A program made the translations under genes and the position numbers. 64,000 bases of DNA from Crossaster papposus (Eukaryota; Echinodermata; Asteroidea; Velatida; Solasteridae). A model generated the notes under the pieces. That model saw only the letters and a program-made list of their open reading frames with translations, made no database searches and had not been told where the DNA came from. Location: contig JBAIAA010000238.1 of NCBI GenBank assembly GCA_037893245.1, positions 1,984,001 through 2,048,000 of the forward strand, read 5' to 3'. Positions 34,274 to 61,200 of this stretch are shown in pieces (position 1 is the first letter of the stretch; each line of letters starts with the position of its first letter).

Positions 34274-34600
34274 GGTCGAGCGCACACGTCTATGACAGGG
34301 CCAGCGTGGATCCAATTATAGCCCTGACATGGACCTCTACAGTGTGGTATTGGTATCGAACCCTGGTTTGAGGCTAGCGTGCTGGGCACGGGCGCTGTGT
34401 GTTTTGTGCTGCATGGACAGATCACAGAGAATACATGGTCGAGCGCACACGTCTATGACAGGGCCAGCGTGGATCCAATTATAGCCCTGACATAGACCTC
34501 TACAGTGTGGTATTGGTATCGAACCCTGGTTTGAGGCTAGCGTGCTGGGCACGGGCGCTGTGTGTTTTGTGCTGCATGGACAGATCACAGAGAATACATG
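34274..34600 (+). repeat. 163-bp tandem duplication
   Basis: GGTCGAGCGCACACGTCTAT starts at 34274 and again at 34437. The two 163-bp units differ by about one base (GACATGGACC versus GACATAGACC), so the duplication is recent. Confidence 0.95.
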
Positions 34601-34891
34601 TACTGAACATAGATCGAGACGGATCGGGAAAATAAGCTATACGCGGTATAGCGGCCGCTCGCTTGTTCATGGAACATTAGCCTAATAGCCTTGGTCAAGG
34701 CTAAACGAATGCGCCGTGATAGCATATCCCAATTAAACGAGAGAAAAGAAGTTTAACCGATTCTACTGATCCATTACCGAAATGAGTTGTCAGGTGGAAG
34801 TGCATTGTCTGTATTTGAGGAACGCACCCAGGCAAAGAAAGCGCTTGGCGCGCCTATTATTATAAAACTCAACTAAACCGTCAGTGTTTAA

Positions 34892-35499
34892 AGGGTACTA
34901 GAAATACAAAACTTTAATATGGCGAGAAAAACGTTTTAATAATGCTGAATACTTAACAACTGCAAAACTTCATATTTGTTTCTATTCGTTCATTAATCGT
35001 GACCCTGAAATAAAAACCAATATGCGCCGTGCCCCGCCCATAAAAGATGACGTCACGGTAAGAATAGAGCGTGGCTGTACCCAGGCTAAGCCTAGCCTTG
35101 AATACAAGGCTATGCTGTATCCGCAACGTGGGATCATCGTTTGCCACAACACTAAACGTGTACATAGCCCGCAATGCATTATTATACATACTCAGCTGGT
35201 TCTCTATAATAATGCATTGCGGGCTATGTACACGTTTGGTGTTATGACAAACGATGATCCCACGCTGTGGATACAGTGCAGCCTTGTATTCAAGGCTAGG
35301 CTTAGCCTGGTATAGCCACGCTATATTCTTACCGTGACGTCATCCTTTGTGGGCGGGGCACGGCGCATACTGCTTTTCATTTTAGGGTCACGATTAATGA
35401 ACGAACATAAACAAATATGAAGTTTTTGCAGTGGTTAAGTATTCAGCGTTATTAAAGGATATGTTTCGCCATATTAAAGTTTTGAATTTCAGTTACCCT
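34892..35499. repeat. 608-bp palindromic MITE (TTAA target)
   Basis: Two arms of about 300 bp face each other around 35195. The ends AGGGTA and TACCCT are flanked by TTAA (34888-34891 and 35500-35503). Arms share GGCGAGAAAAACG-like ends, GACGTCACGGTAAGAATA, CTAGCCTTGAATACAAGGCT and GTGTACATAGCCCGCAATGC. A one-arm relative lies at 48487-48834 in KMO intron 12. Confidence 0.9.
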
Positions 35500-35503
35500 T
35501 TAA

Positions 35504-36133
35504 AGCAATACACACTACACAAGCCCTGGCACCATCATAAGGGTGGGCGAACATAGGCTTGATGAAATATAAGATATTAAAACAAGGGAGGGTAGATAGG
35601 TGACTCCTCATTTCGGTAATGGATCGCTAGAATCATTTAATTATACTTCATTTCTCATTAATTGGGAGATTTTACTTCACTATTATGTATCCATTGTGTG
35701 TTTCTCAACCCACCAATTTTTTATTTTAAATTAGGCCCTAATATTTTTAACTGTTTAAAAATAATTTATTTTGAGGATCAGTAATTTAGTGGTCAGTAAT
35801 TCTTATATTAGAGGGCTTCTTTGGAAAGCAGTTTGTTAACTGAAATGGACTACCCTCTTAAAAGATGACATGATTAGATAAATAAATACAAAAGTACCTT
35901 TGCCACTACGTCATCCCATACACCCCGTCATAAAAAACCCAAGAGACGTCACTAGGTGGCGTGCTTCGCACGCGCAATGCAGGCGCAATGCATCGTGTGT
36001 TCGTGTATGTCATGTCATACACTAGTGCTACGTACGCGTTATGTTTTGACGTGGACAAAACGTGTTTCATGCATGTGTTTTGCGGCGTACATACATCGTG
36101 GCTTTTTCATGTAGAGACATGGGTAGCACGGCC
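35504..36133 (+). promoter_or_regulatory. Probable KMO promoter region
   Basis: No repeat recognised from 35950 to 36133, immediately before the KMO start. The stretch is richer in CpG than its surroundings and contains TGACGTGG and two ACGT-type sites near 35945 and 36045. No TATA box was identified. Promoter function is inferred from position only. Confidence 0.35.
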
Positions 36134-49508
<13,375 letters not shown>

Positions 49509-49662
49509 ATTGTTTCATATTTTGTTGGGTATTTTATTCACAGATTAACCCTAACTCCCTCACCATTGTTATTGAACAATACAATTCCTTCAAAATCCTC
49601 CAACTTCCTTTGTTGTGTAGGGAGTTAGGGTTAAAGGGTAAAGTTTTTTATTTTTGCATTAA

Positions 49663-49881
49663 CCAGTTCGCGCCGGGATTATTTTAACATCATCGAGCCG
49701 ACGGGCGGGATTATTTTTAACGAAACTCGATCCGATTCCGAGACGTGTTCAGGCCAATAGTACCGGGAAGAACACCCACGCATTTCCGGCCTTGCTCGCT
49801 GCTGACAGACATTTTCCGTCCTTGCTCGTGGCGTGTTTATGCGTCATCTGTTTTGAATCTGGTGAAAACTTTGCGAACTGG
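49663..49881 (-). repeat. MITE family B copy downstream of KMO
   Basis: TTAA at 49659-49662 and 49882-49885. The right terminus is shortened (CTTTGCGAACTGG). It lies about 150 bases after the KMO stop, probably in the 3' untranslated region. A phrase like TTTTTATTTTTGCATTAA occurs on both sides. Confidence 0.9.
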
Positions 49882-50479
49882 TTAAAGGGTAAAGTTTTTA
49901 ATTTTTGCATTAAGTCTTAATACAAATATTATAATTTTTATTAAATATTTTGTTGGGTATTTCACTCACAAATTAAAGGGTAATGTTTTTTATTTTTGCA
50001 TTAAGTATTAATAAAAATACTATAAAAATATATAGTTAACCAGTATATGCTATTGTTCCTCCCTTTCGTCTCGTATTTTGCCTCCTGTGTGTCAAGCTTA
50101 CTACCTTACAATGTAGAGCACTCTTTTTAGGGTGTCCTCTTCTTTGTAAATACATGATAAACATTCAAACTACATGTAGGACTGAAATAGGCACTTGGGG
50201 AGACAATCCTATAACCTAAAACAGTCCTAACTTGTTTACCCTAACCCTTTTCTCTAAGATCTTCGAGATTTAGGCTATTTAGACCAAAATCTGTCGTTCT
50301 AGGACAAAAATAACCCCCAAATATCGTGTTTTAGGGTAGCTAGACACTTAGGGAGACACTGAAATGTCTCCCTAAGTGCTACTGTCTCCTTATTACCTAA
50401 AAACCTTATGCTAAATTGTCTCCCCAAGTGCCTGTTTGGAAGAATTATTAAGGTAATGTACAATAATAAAGGTTGGATG

Positions 50480-50852
50480 TTATTATTATTATTTCTGGTA
50501 ATGAAACCAAGGATTTTTCAAAGGCGCCCAAGGCACTGTAGCTCAGTCGTAAGCCAGAAGAACCCTGTAGACAGAGGCACACAGCCAGGAACACCGGGGC
50601 AAACCTCTTCTCTTAGCGAAAGGTGTTCTGGGTTCTTTTACGTGCATTATACAATTTTATAATGAGAAAGATATATCCACTTATTATAAATTATACAACA
50701 CACGGGACCTGAAACTTTACGTCCCATCCGAAGGACGAAGCAATAGAGGTTTAATTGCCTTGCTTAAGGACACACGCGTCGACACCTGGACTCGAACTCG
50801 CGCTCTGCGGAACAGAAAACCCAGCTCTTAACCGCTCGACCACGACACTCCA
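50480..50852 (-). mobile_element. tRNA-derived SINE, second copy
   Basis: The - strand starts GAGTGTCGTGGTCGAGCGGT, with the B-box-like GAGTTCGAGTCC about 45 bases later. The 3' end is GGGCGCCTTTGAAAAATCC, TTGGTTTCATTACCAG, then (ATT)n at 50480-50493. The body matches the copy in KMO intron 1. The internal promoter boxes look better preserved here. Confidence 0.88.
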
Positions 50853-51182
50853 CTGGTATGTGTTATGGGTAGTATTTAAGCAGTATTTTCAAAAGCTGAT
50901 TGGATCATGCCTTTGCAGTCTAAGTTTGTATTTGATATTCTGAACATAATAAAGTACTAACTGTTGATAAGATAAGATTTAATTAAATTATATATATTTT
51001 TGTTATATTAGAGCTTTTTAGAAAAGCTCGCTTGCAGTTAGGCGTGAAATCAAGAAGATGATTATACTGAAATCATTGTCCCTGTTAATTCGAGAATTAG
51101 CATTTAAAAACAATACGGCCTTAATTGGTATCAGATAAAGGTATTCAACACTAAAATTAAATAAAGCCCACACAACACTTAA

Positions 51183-51556
51183 AGGTTGGATACACCAGTT
51201 ACAGATATCGACACATTTTACTACCGAATTATGAGAAAATATCGTACTTATTTGAAAGTAAATAATGACCCAGCTAAATGATTGCGCTAGATATCTTGTA
51301 ATTGTTCTGAAAAATTTAATTTTACAAAAACTTTTGCGATCGTCGGACAGCGATCGCAAAAAAAATAAGAACAACATAAGAACCACTGTCTGACGCCGGT
51401 TTAAAAAAAAGGAATGCCATTTTTCTTGCTTTTCTCGGCATCCATGATTGTAAAACTTCGGACAGGTCAGTTAAACGATATTTACTATAAAATACAACCA
51501 CACAAATCCACCCATTCATGATAATTCAAGCAATTACCAATGGTGTATCCTACCTT
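51183..51556 (-). repeat. MITE family A copy
   Basis: AGGTTGGATACACCAGTTAC at the left with TTAA at 51179-51182; GGTGTATCCTACCT at the right with TTAA one base further on. Reverse orientation. Confidence 0.88.
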
Positions 51557-51930
51557 TTAAACCCCTGCCCGTCTACAGGAGATCAGATTTTAAACCAAAC
51601 TAAACAACAGAGAAAAATTTTTTTTTAGTAAAGAAATGTTTTAACTGCTGGAAAGAGATGACTTAATGCTACAGTAGAAGAAAATGGTCCCTACAAAACA
51701 AATGAATTAATTTCAATATTTGTTCCTTGTGTTTTTAATTTATTAATAAAATATTAGTTTTGTTTTATATTGATCGCTTTTATAATTATTCACTGTGTGT
51801 TTTGTTTTGCTGCCTTATTGTGCCTGAATAAAATTGTACCGCGAAGGTAAAGTATTTGTTAAAACTTGTGATTTAAACTTAAATTCATGTATTTAGTTGA
51901 ATTGTTAACGTTTAGATGTTTAACACATAA

Positions 51931-52115
51931 AGGTAGGATACACTTTTTGCAGATATTGAAAAAAACTTACTACCGAATTATTAACAAATATCTTACTTAT
52001 TTGAAAGTAAATAATGATTCCAGGCATCCAGCAAAATGATTGCGCTAGATATCCTGCAATTGTTCTGAAAAATTGAATTTTATTTTAAAAAACACGATCA
52101 CGATAAAATTGATTG
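51931..52115 (-). repeat. MITE family A, half copy
   Basis: Starts AGGTAGGATACACTTTTTGC and is recognisable to about 52115, after which the match stops. Confidence 0.75.
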
Positions 52116-54340
52116 TGCAATTAAAATTAAATTTTTTGGAAACTTACGTTTAAAGGGATCTTATTGTCAGCAATATTCAGTTTTCGGCACTTTTATTATA
52201 GTGGAAAAACTGAGCCTCCTCGTTTTAATATGCCTTTAATTAACATATAATTAGTGAACCGAATTTGCCCCCTCCAAGATATAATCTGCCCAATAGACGG
52301 ATCAGTTAGATTACACAGTAAAAGTAAATATATTTGTTAGTAAAGTGAAACATTTCGTTGCCATATAGTCTCATAACTCTTGTTTAATGAGACTAACCAC
52401 ATTACTCTTTACATTTAAGATTTTGAATCCGGGAACTTTTTCCCATCACCCATTCGCGATGTGGAACTGATCACTATATCGTCTGCACGTACACGTACAC
52501 AATGTGCTCTATTTGGGCCTTTTCAAAACCTTTGCTTCGTCTTAGGCTTTGGCTTTGCATTCGAATTTCAAATCACTGAGAAGCAAATAGAAACAAAGGC
52601 AAACTTTTGGGTTCACATGACTGTCACATCAGTCGATTGAATGTTTCTGAAGCACATCAGAAATCAGAATATGACTGGAGAGCTTGCAATTATCATGGAG
52701 GATATATAAAATGGCCTTAAGCCAAACATGAAACGAAGTCAGGAATTCGAAAAGGCCCCATGGACGTACACACGTACATGTACGTGAACCGATATATGAC
52801 TCGACTCGCGTGTTGATCACTTTGAAAAGTTTACATCAGAGCGGTAGACGGTACGGTAAGACTGACTTAGACGGCCCAATTTTTCAGGTTTTACGGGGTT
52901 AGATTTGAAGAGGGTTTATACTTAATTTTCTTACTTACTCATTAATGGTTTGGAAAGGATCTTTTTGAAATTGTGGGACATCGAGAAGTTTCGTGTAACG
53001 TCGATATTAAGCCAAAGGTAGGATAACGCATTTGATCATGTTGATGGGTGACTGATAATCAAGATGAAAACCTAAATTTTTGAATATGATTTCTTTTAAT
53101 ACGTCCACTTCATGGCATGGGTGATGCAATTGGGTCGCTTGGGAGATATTTTGCTCAGAAAGTGGCCAGGTATCTATCAATAGCATACAAAAATAATAAA
53201 TAAATAAATAATTATCATTACATTTTAGCAGTGCAAATAGTGAGTGGATATATACTTTGTGTGATAATCCCCTCATCAAGGCTCAAATCTTAAAATCAAT
53301 ACAGCACAAATCTTACTCTAGTCTTTAGTCTATACAATACTCCAGAGATTTGAAAACAAATGAAAATGGTCTTGGAATTGAAGTTGGACTATAGTCTCTG
53401 GGGTTTGACCAGGTTGGACTCCTTCGTTGTGTACAACGTGACGAAGAACATCGTCCAACCTGGGCTAGGTTTGGCATGCAGTCATGGGGGGCCATTTATG
53501 TGCTGTAAACATGCATGTAGCCATAATCTGGGTATTAAACAACTAACAATTACATGTACCACTGCTGTTTGGACAAATAAACTCAGAAATGTTATGGGGA
53601 CCTTGACATATCTAACCACGTCATGCATGTAGTGTTTTATTAACATTGACCTACTTTTGCCAATTGTAGGAATTTGTTTGGTGTCTGGTATGTGTAATGG
53701 TTCAATGATCATCCATTGTACTTGTAGATCAGGAGTGTAGTTTGATATGTACCGGTACACTTGTAGCTTTTTGGTAGAGTTTCGTCTAGTACTATTACAA
53801 GTGAAGGTACATGTATATTTTGAAAATTCATTGGTTTCAAACTGTTCATTATGTTGATCATTATGTTGATCATTATGCTGTAAAATTTGCGTAAGGCGAC
53901 CTGATGTCTCTGTGGGGTAGTGAATATCAATATTACTTCTTGAACATTTTCGTCCCTGCTGCCTTGCTTTGTACACCCGGGGCGTGCGTGGGATGTGTCG
54001 ACGATAATCACGCCTGTTTATACAAGGAATGAACATTGTATACATTTCATCAAAGAAATTTGGGAGAGAGGGGTGTCGGGAGAGAAACAAGCACGTTTTT
54101 TGTAAAGGAAGCCGCATTGTTGTTTATTGGTCTAGTTCAAATGCACATTGATACCGCAGAGAATTCAATCCAACATGATCATTTCATGATGTTCAGATTG
54201 CATTGTTCGACTACAACCAAAATGACACTGTTATGCGGCTTTGGTTGTCATTTTGGTTGCTCTCTTTAAGTGCTTAATTACTGAGACGTTCTCGGATGTC
54301 AAATTTGGCACAAGAACAACAACAACTCCGACGATCTACT
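52116..54340. other. Intergenic stretch, no supported gene
   Basis: A hairpin with CCAGGTTGGAC / GTCCAACCTGG arms lies at 53411-53463. A 12-bp unit ATGTTGATCATT is repeated about three times near 53850-53878. A 211-codon frame on the - strand at 53482-54117 crosses this repeat (HNDQHNDQHNEQ); no domain recognised. Confidence 0.45.
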
Positions 54341-54343
54341 TAA

Positions 54344-54616
54344 CCAGTTTGTGCCGGGATTATTGTACATTAGACCATGGAGGAATCCTCCATGATTAGA
54401 CCGAGCCCAGGCACGGGATTCTTGTTCACGAAACTCGATCCGGGGCGATTTCAGGTCAATATCACTGGGAAGCACATCCGGCCTTCCTCACCGCGGTCCG
54501 GTCGCCGACAGATATTTCCGGCCTAGCTCGTGACGTGTTTATCAGTCATCCGTTTTGAAATCCGGAAAAACTTTCTGTGTACAGTATATAATACACGTCT
54601 CTCCGGCACAAACTGG
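54344..54616 (-). repeat. MITE family B copy, lengthened
   Basis: TTAA at 54340-54343 and 54617-54620. A small palindrome (CCATGGAGGAATCCTCCATG) at about 54377-54396 interrupts the left end. Termini changed to CCAGTTTGTGCCGG and CCGGCACAAACTGG. Confidence 0.85.
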
Positions 54617-54744
54617 TTAATACAAATTCTGATATAAGGCCAAAAAAGAACCCACTATGTTTAGCCAGGCCTCAACCTTTTAAACAAACACTTTTGCTAG
54701 GTCCAGTTGGATTTGTATTAACGAGAGTTGAGTTGATTAGTTAA

Positions 54745-54968
54745 CCAGTTTGTGTCGGATGACGTGTATGGACGCAATTTTTTTGCGGAATTCAAAACAC
54801 ATGTCAGATAAACACATCCGACCAAGGCCGGAAATATCTGTCAGCGACCAGCTTGTAGCGAGCGATGCCGGAAATATTGTATTCTACTCATAATATCGGC
54901 CTGAACCTGCCTCGGATCAAGGTTCGTGAAAAACAATCCTGCGCCTGGGACAAGTCAATGTTAACTGG
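54745..54968 (+). repeat. MITE family B copy
   Basis: TTAA at 54741-54744 and 54969-54972. The right terminus is shortened to GTTAACTGG. About 280 bases before the start of the membrane protein gene. Confidence 0.85.
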
Positions 54969-55248
54969 TTAATGAGCACCCCCGAAAATTATATTTGTAT
55001 GTCTTTATTTCTTGTTAAAGCCATTGTGGTAACTCGTGTAAAAAAGGTGAGCAAAGCATACTTCACTTTGTACAAATTGTATTCCAACAATATGTTTTAC
55101 TTTTTCTCTTTTATAGAAATTGATCTGAGCAATGTGCAGCTGGCTTCCTTCATATAAAATTGTTTGTGTTGGTTTGATTGGAACTGCAGGAGAGAATGAC
55201 CTAGGAATTTGACCTGTGACCTCTGGCTAGCAAGACAACCTTTGCAAA

Positions 55249-58200
55249 ATGGAATGGGGGGCGGTTTGGATTGCTGTATTTCTGTCATGTCTATCCCTGG
55301 TGGAAGCACAAGGGAATAATGGTGAGATATTGTATTTGTATGCAGGTAACTTTCACAAACGCATTCTTTTCAATTACGTATACAAATCTTTACTGTTTCA
55401 AGTGGTGTAGTAAAACTAGCCTTCCGAGGTGATCCATAAAGCATTCTACTTCGCTGCCTCGGGGAAAATAGAATGTTCCATGGATCACAGACCAGTTTTA
55501 CCACACCACGATTTAATATGATTTAATAAATACCTATGAGAGTTGCTGGCTTCTGATTGGTTGAGACTCGATCACGCGGAGTGGATTATTATGTAGTAAT
55601 AACCCGGCTTTCAAGAAGAAGCGAATAAATATTCCCTGAACCAGCATTAATCGAGCATCATGTACAGTAAGCCCATGATTGGCCGAATGCAAGAGTTCTA
55701 CGGTAACTTGTAACAAGAACGCGTCAAATCGTGATACTGTGCGCTATAAATGTACGCGTAGAACGTTTGTATCTATACGCGTGGCATTTTTCAAAATGCG
55801 CGTGTCGTCTGTTAACGCTAGCGTGTTGCTATGCACGGTGGGCATCAGTGGTCAGCTAGTCTGGTTTCAAAGTATGGGTTATAATAACAACACATATTGA
55901 AGAGACAGGGTACCATGCATAAGCTAAAACATGGCCCCCTAAACATGAACAGAAAACGCTGGAAGTATCGGCGAAAGAAAAGTCACAAAATTTACCATTT
56001 TCTCGTTAGTAGGTATTTATTAAAGGTAATAACAGTGCGAGGACCCGGTTATTACTGCGTGATAATGACCGGGTTGGGGGATGACCGCTGGTAATGGACC
56101 ATGTCGATCCTATACCAGCGGTCATCCCCCAACCCGGTCATTATCACGCAGTATTAACCGGGTCCTCGCACTGTTATTACCTAAATAATACATGAACACA
56201 AATAGTGCGCCATGGTACACACAGCCGGGAGTACCTGGTACATTGTACTTAGGTTGCTAATGGTAGTACTTATGGGTATGTAGGCCTAGTTTGTTTGGCC
56301 ATGCACAGGAAGACATAGCCTTGTGCAAGGCATTCGTCATTATCCGTCCGAAGTCTGCGCGCGTGCGCTGCAGTTAACTAGCAGTACAAAAAATACAGTG
56401 TGAACAGTGACCTCACGCTGCCACTATTTATGCAAATCAACTTAAGAGGACCTAACACCTTGTTCCAACCGTACGCGTGAGGTTTTGAGGTGGTGCTCAT
56501 TATGCCGATAGCCTAAGCTGACCTAATTGAAAGTCATTTTCTTTCTGGTCGGTCATTGCGTAGAAAATGTATATTGTGTCAGTGGTGAAAGGTCATAACT
56601 CGGTCATGTTCAAAATATCGGAAATTATCGGACTAGTAGTTGATTCGTATAGAGTGATTTTAACGAAGGCTTTAGCGGAATTGTACATTATGTAGGTTGG
56701 AACTGTCCCAGGATAATGGATGGTTGGAACAAGGTGTTCAGTCGTCTTCAGTTGATTTGCATAAATATTTTTTGCGTGAGGTCGCTGTTTGCGCTTTTCC
56801 TACTTTTTTTTGTCCTAAAATGATGAAAAAAAATACAATATTATTGAATATGTTCATAGCAGTGTCCACATAAATAACGCAATAAAGACCTTTGGGTTTG
56901 GGCGCAGTTTGCCATGAACTGGTGGCAGTAGGTGGATTTTCTGATAATTATAACAACAACAGGAAAGAGGATACCAAGCTTATAGTTCCTCCTGTACCGT
57001 ATGACAGGGAATTTCAATGTGTTTTTCTGACTTTGTAAAACATTTTCTAAATCTTCTGTTTTAAATTCTCCTTTTACCTTTTTTGAAAGGTTTATCAGGT
57101 CTGGCCATAGGTTTGATTGTAGCTGGTGCCGTCATATTTGTTGTCGTTGCCATTGTGGCAGGACTGTGCTGCTTCAACTACCAACGCAAGCAGTAAGTGT
57201 TTATGTTCTTGTGCAATTTAAGTTGATTGTGAAAATGTTCTTTAACCAGTTCGCCTTGGAGGGCGTATATAAACGCAAAGTTTTCCCCAGATTCAAAACG
57301 GATGACGCATAAACACGCCACGAACAAGGCCGAAAATGTATGTCAGCAGCGAGCAAGGCTGGATATGCGTGGGTGTGCTTCCCGGTACTATCGGCCTGAA
57401 CCCGCCTCAGATCGAGTTTTGTTAAAAATAATCCCGCACCTCGTTTTGGTGATGTTTAAAATAATCCCGGCGCGAACTGGTTAAAAGTGTAGACGCTATT
57501 AAGAAAAACAAAATTCTGAACTTTGTACTAAACCTGAAATTAACCTAAATTTTTTTGAGAAAGCAAAACTTTTTTTTATGGTGCTCAACATTCAAGGTGT
57601 TTTTTATACTTCATGCGAATGTGATTGCGAATGTTATGAGAATTTGATGTATTGACATGAACTTTCCGTACGTCAACAATTAATGTTTGCATGTGCGCTG
57701 AGTATAGACTATCTTTTTATGCAGAAATTTTTGTTTTTTAACTAATTGTTTACTTACATACGTACATTTCAAAAGTCTACATGTAATTCACAAAAAATCC
57801 ACATTTCTGAGATTTGCAAAGAAACTGTTGAAGAACCTCTTTTATTTACATCATCAGCTTTTTTTGCCTTTTCAAAGCATTTAAACTTTGAGCCTAACTT
57901 TCAACATAAAACTAGTCAGTCATCAGTGGGCTTTCTGGGCCATGCATTTTAGTAGGGTACACTGATTAACAAATTCAAAACCACAATAATTTTTTCACGA
58001 CCTTTTTAAGGTAAAGCCATGACATTAAAAAGCGGGGGCTTTCGTATATGAAAACCAACACACATTTGGACAGCTGATCCAAATGTTATACATCCACAAT
58101 TTTGCCTCTTTTAGGGTGGGCCACATTTTACAATTGTAGGAGACGGGAACAATAAACCTCAATATTAAAATTGATAAGTAATTGTTATGGAGGCATTTTT

Positions 58201-61200
58201 ACTCCCAAGTTTCTCAAGTAACTTGGTTGTTTTTTTGGGCCCTTCAATTATCCAGTCTTGGTCGTTTGGAGTTTGAACATCCTGAGTTTGAGCGTAGCGC
58301 AGAGCCGTACATTCGGACGTCGTCAATATCGCGGGATGTAGTCCCAGAACCCATCCAGTACGATCCCACGATTGCTGAAACGGCAATGGACGTCCCTTTT
58401 GGTGCTGATTCAGGTACTGTATATTAATTAATCCTCCTACTATCTGAACAATAGTCCAATTGTTACACCCCAATCCCTCCCGTACGTTATACACACGGGC
58501 TACTCAATCTAGTTAATACACTGAACAAAAATATAAATGCCCACAAAAATAAAAACGTTCCAAAAATGGTTATTTGTCTTGATTTGTACACATTTGTGTC
58601 CATCTCTGCCAGTGAGGAATTGCTCAGTGATGCAGTGATTCCACCCACATCTGTGTTGTGGGTGGAATCACTGAGCAATTCCTCACTGGCAGAGATAGAC
58701 ACAAATGTTGTTTACAAATCAAGACAAATAACCAATTTTGGGGCGTTTTTATTTTGTGTGGGCGTTTATATTTTCGTTTAGTGTACATACATGTATGTAC
58801 ACCAACTGTGTCCAGTCAACATGAACTGATAATGATTGATATGGTGGGCTACGTTCTGAACTGCCATAACTTACACACTGGGCAGGGGCGGATCCAGGAA
58901 TTTTTATAGGGGGGTCAGGCCCATCAGACAATTTTATTTACCACTTATTGCAGAGCAGCGGACATAGGTAATGCAGCAGATGTTTATCTTATATATTTTT
59001 ACTTAAAGGTAGGATACACCATTTGAAAATATATCGAAAATATTTACTACTGAATTATTAAGAAATATCTTACTCATTTGAAAGTAAATAATGATTCTAA
59101 GCATCCATCAAAATGATTGCGCTAGATATTCTGCAGTTATTCTAAAAAATAGAAATTTATAAAGAAATATTTCGCGATCGCCTGACGGCAATCGCGAAAA
59201 AACAAAGATAACATAAGAATAACAGCTCTATGCCTGTTGAAAACAAACAATGTTTTTGTGCTTTTCTCGGCATCAATGATTGTAGAACTTTGGACAGGTC
59301 AGGCAAACGATATTTACTATAAAATACAATCGCCCAAATCTACCCATTCATGATAATTTAGGCAATCACAAATGGTGTATCCTACCTTTAATAATTGTTT
59401 GAATTTTTGTCATGCGTCAGAACAAGGGGGTTGCGTGTTTCAACTGTCTTTTCCATCGTCTGAGATGTTACTGTACTAAGTATTTTTTTAAGTTACGGAT
59501 ACTCGATTCTATAATTTGGAACCTGATGCTTGGGTACTCGGTTCCGATGCACACCTATGTAACCTGTCCACAGACTTATTAAAGTGGTACAAAAAAGAAG
59601 CTTTATTTTTCTTGTTGGCGCACAGAGCCCATAATGCTTCACCTGAATAATTTGCAGAGAGAGCTGATCATTTAAACCTGAACCCAACTTGTTTGGCCTA
59701 GATGGAGATATTGCTTCATCAGCCGACAATGTCATGATCTTGCCATCAAAGGCAGGCAAGAAAGAGAAGTTTGAGCGGCAGTTGGTTGAGCTGCAGCCCC
59801 ACGCAGTCACCTTCCAGGAGATGCTGAAGGACGTCCAGGAAAGGATCAGGAATGCCAAGCACGGCAACCCCAGGGTGCATGGCTACAAGTGAGTCTGGTT
59901 GGCTTTTGGTTTGGGGACTAAGGCCGTGTCCAAAACGGGTGTCTAGAGCTACGGCTATTGTCTGCGTCTGCAATTTTGTAGCGCTGTCCGAAATGCCGTC
60001 TAGAGCTACAGCTAGGGCTACAATGCCCCAAAAATCTAGCCGTAAAAGAAGATGTCAGGCTCAGGCAAAACAAAATGGCGGCAGCACTAACGTTAATTTT
60101 GGAGCAAATTTTTGTTTATTTTTCAATGATAGTGCATTGAATTAAAACTATTAGATCAACAAATACGTCAATATCATCAGGTATTTCGACTGGCATTAAA
60201 CAAACATTGCCTAACATCTAGCAGACGATAATTGTTGTAAATTCTTACATCGTAATTTTGCAAACACTAAATCAAGCATCGCTTGGGGGTGCAATAACTA
60301 GCCGTAGCCATGTCCGAATTCTAATTGCCTTAGCGCCTACGTAGACGTACATGTAGCTGTAGCTGTAGACATAGACCGTAGACACTCGTTTCGGACACGG
60401 CCTTAGTAAGGCCAAAAAAAAAAAAATAGTTCTGATTTTGGTTACCCGACCGACCCTAATTTTAGGCCCCGACCCTAATTTTAGGCCCCGACCCTAACTT
60501 TGTTATCAGCAAATGGAGAAAAAAATTAATAAAGACAGTTCCACAAATTCTAATTATTTTGATTAACCTAGGGTCACATGCGAAGCATGATATGGCAGAA
60601 GAAACTCCCCTCTTTTTATGTTGGTCATTGTGTTTCTGGAATTTCAGGAGTTCTTTTCAGATATCTAGAGGGGGGGGGGGGGGGTTATAATGTAGGTAAC
60701 AATAGTCTGAAGTGTGTATATGGTATAGGGACAAGGGGGGGGGGGGGGAGGTGTCCCCCTCTACCATAAACTGTGCTTGGTATATGTATATTGGGTCAAG
60801 TAGGTACTAATAGTATAGGTAGGTACTAATAATAAACCGTTCTTATTAAGCGCATTACACACACAGTCCCAATGCAATGCGCTGTACAGAGGGAAAATCA
60901 ACATTGAATAAATGGGTTTTGAGAATGCATTTAAATGGATCCAAGGTTTGTGCATCTTTGACGTTTTGGGGGAGTTTGTTCCAAAGATTGGGAGATAACG
61001 TAGGAAAAAATAAATAAAATGTATTAAAATGTACAAGATTCCTTATTTATGTGTGTGCTGAAAATCTGGTTTCTAAAAAATACAGTTGTCTTGACTGGGG
61101 GGGGGGGGGGGGGATGGGGGGGGGGGTGGGGGGGTTATGAAAAGGAAAAAAACCATCCTAGTAAAAGGGGCAATATATGGGGTGGAAATAATAGTTACAT

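Noticed and set aside
50780-50852. A tRNA gene on the - strand
   Set aside because: A- and B-box-like sequences are present but there is no proper cloverleaf end, and the same sequence with a long body and (ATT)n tail occurs in KMO intron 1, so it is a SINE.
53482-54117. 211-codon frame on the - strand
   Set aside because: No recognisable domain, contains a simple 12-bp repeat, overlapped by another frame of 100 codons, no splice or promoter support.
58517-59387. Short frames between exons 3 and 4 of the membrane protein gene
   Set aside because: They fall in two MITEs and do not match the phase of the flanking exons.
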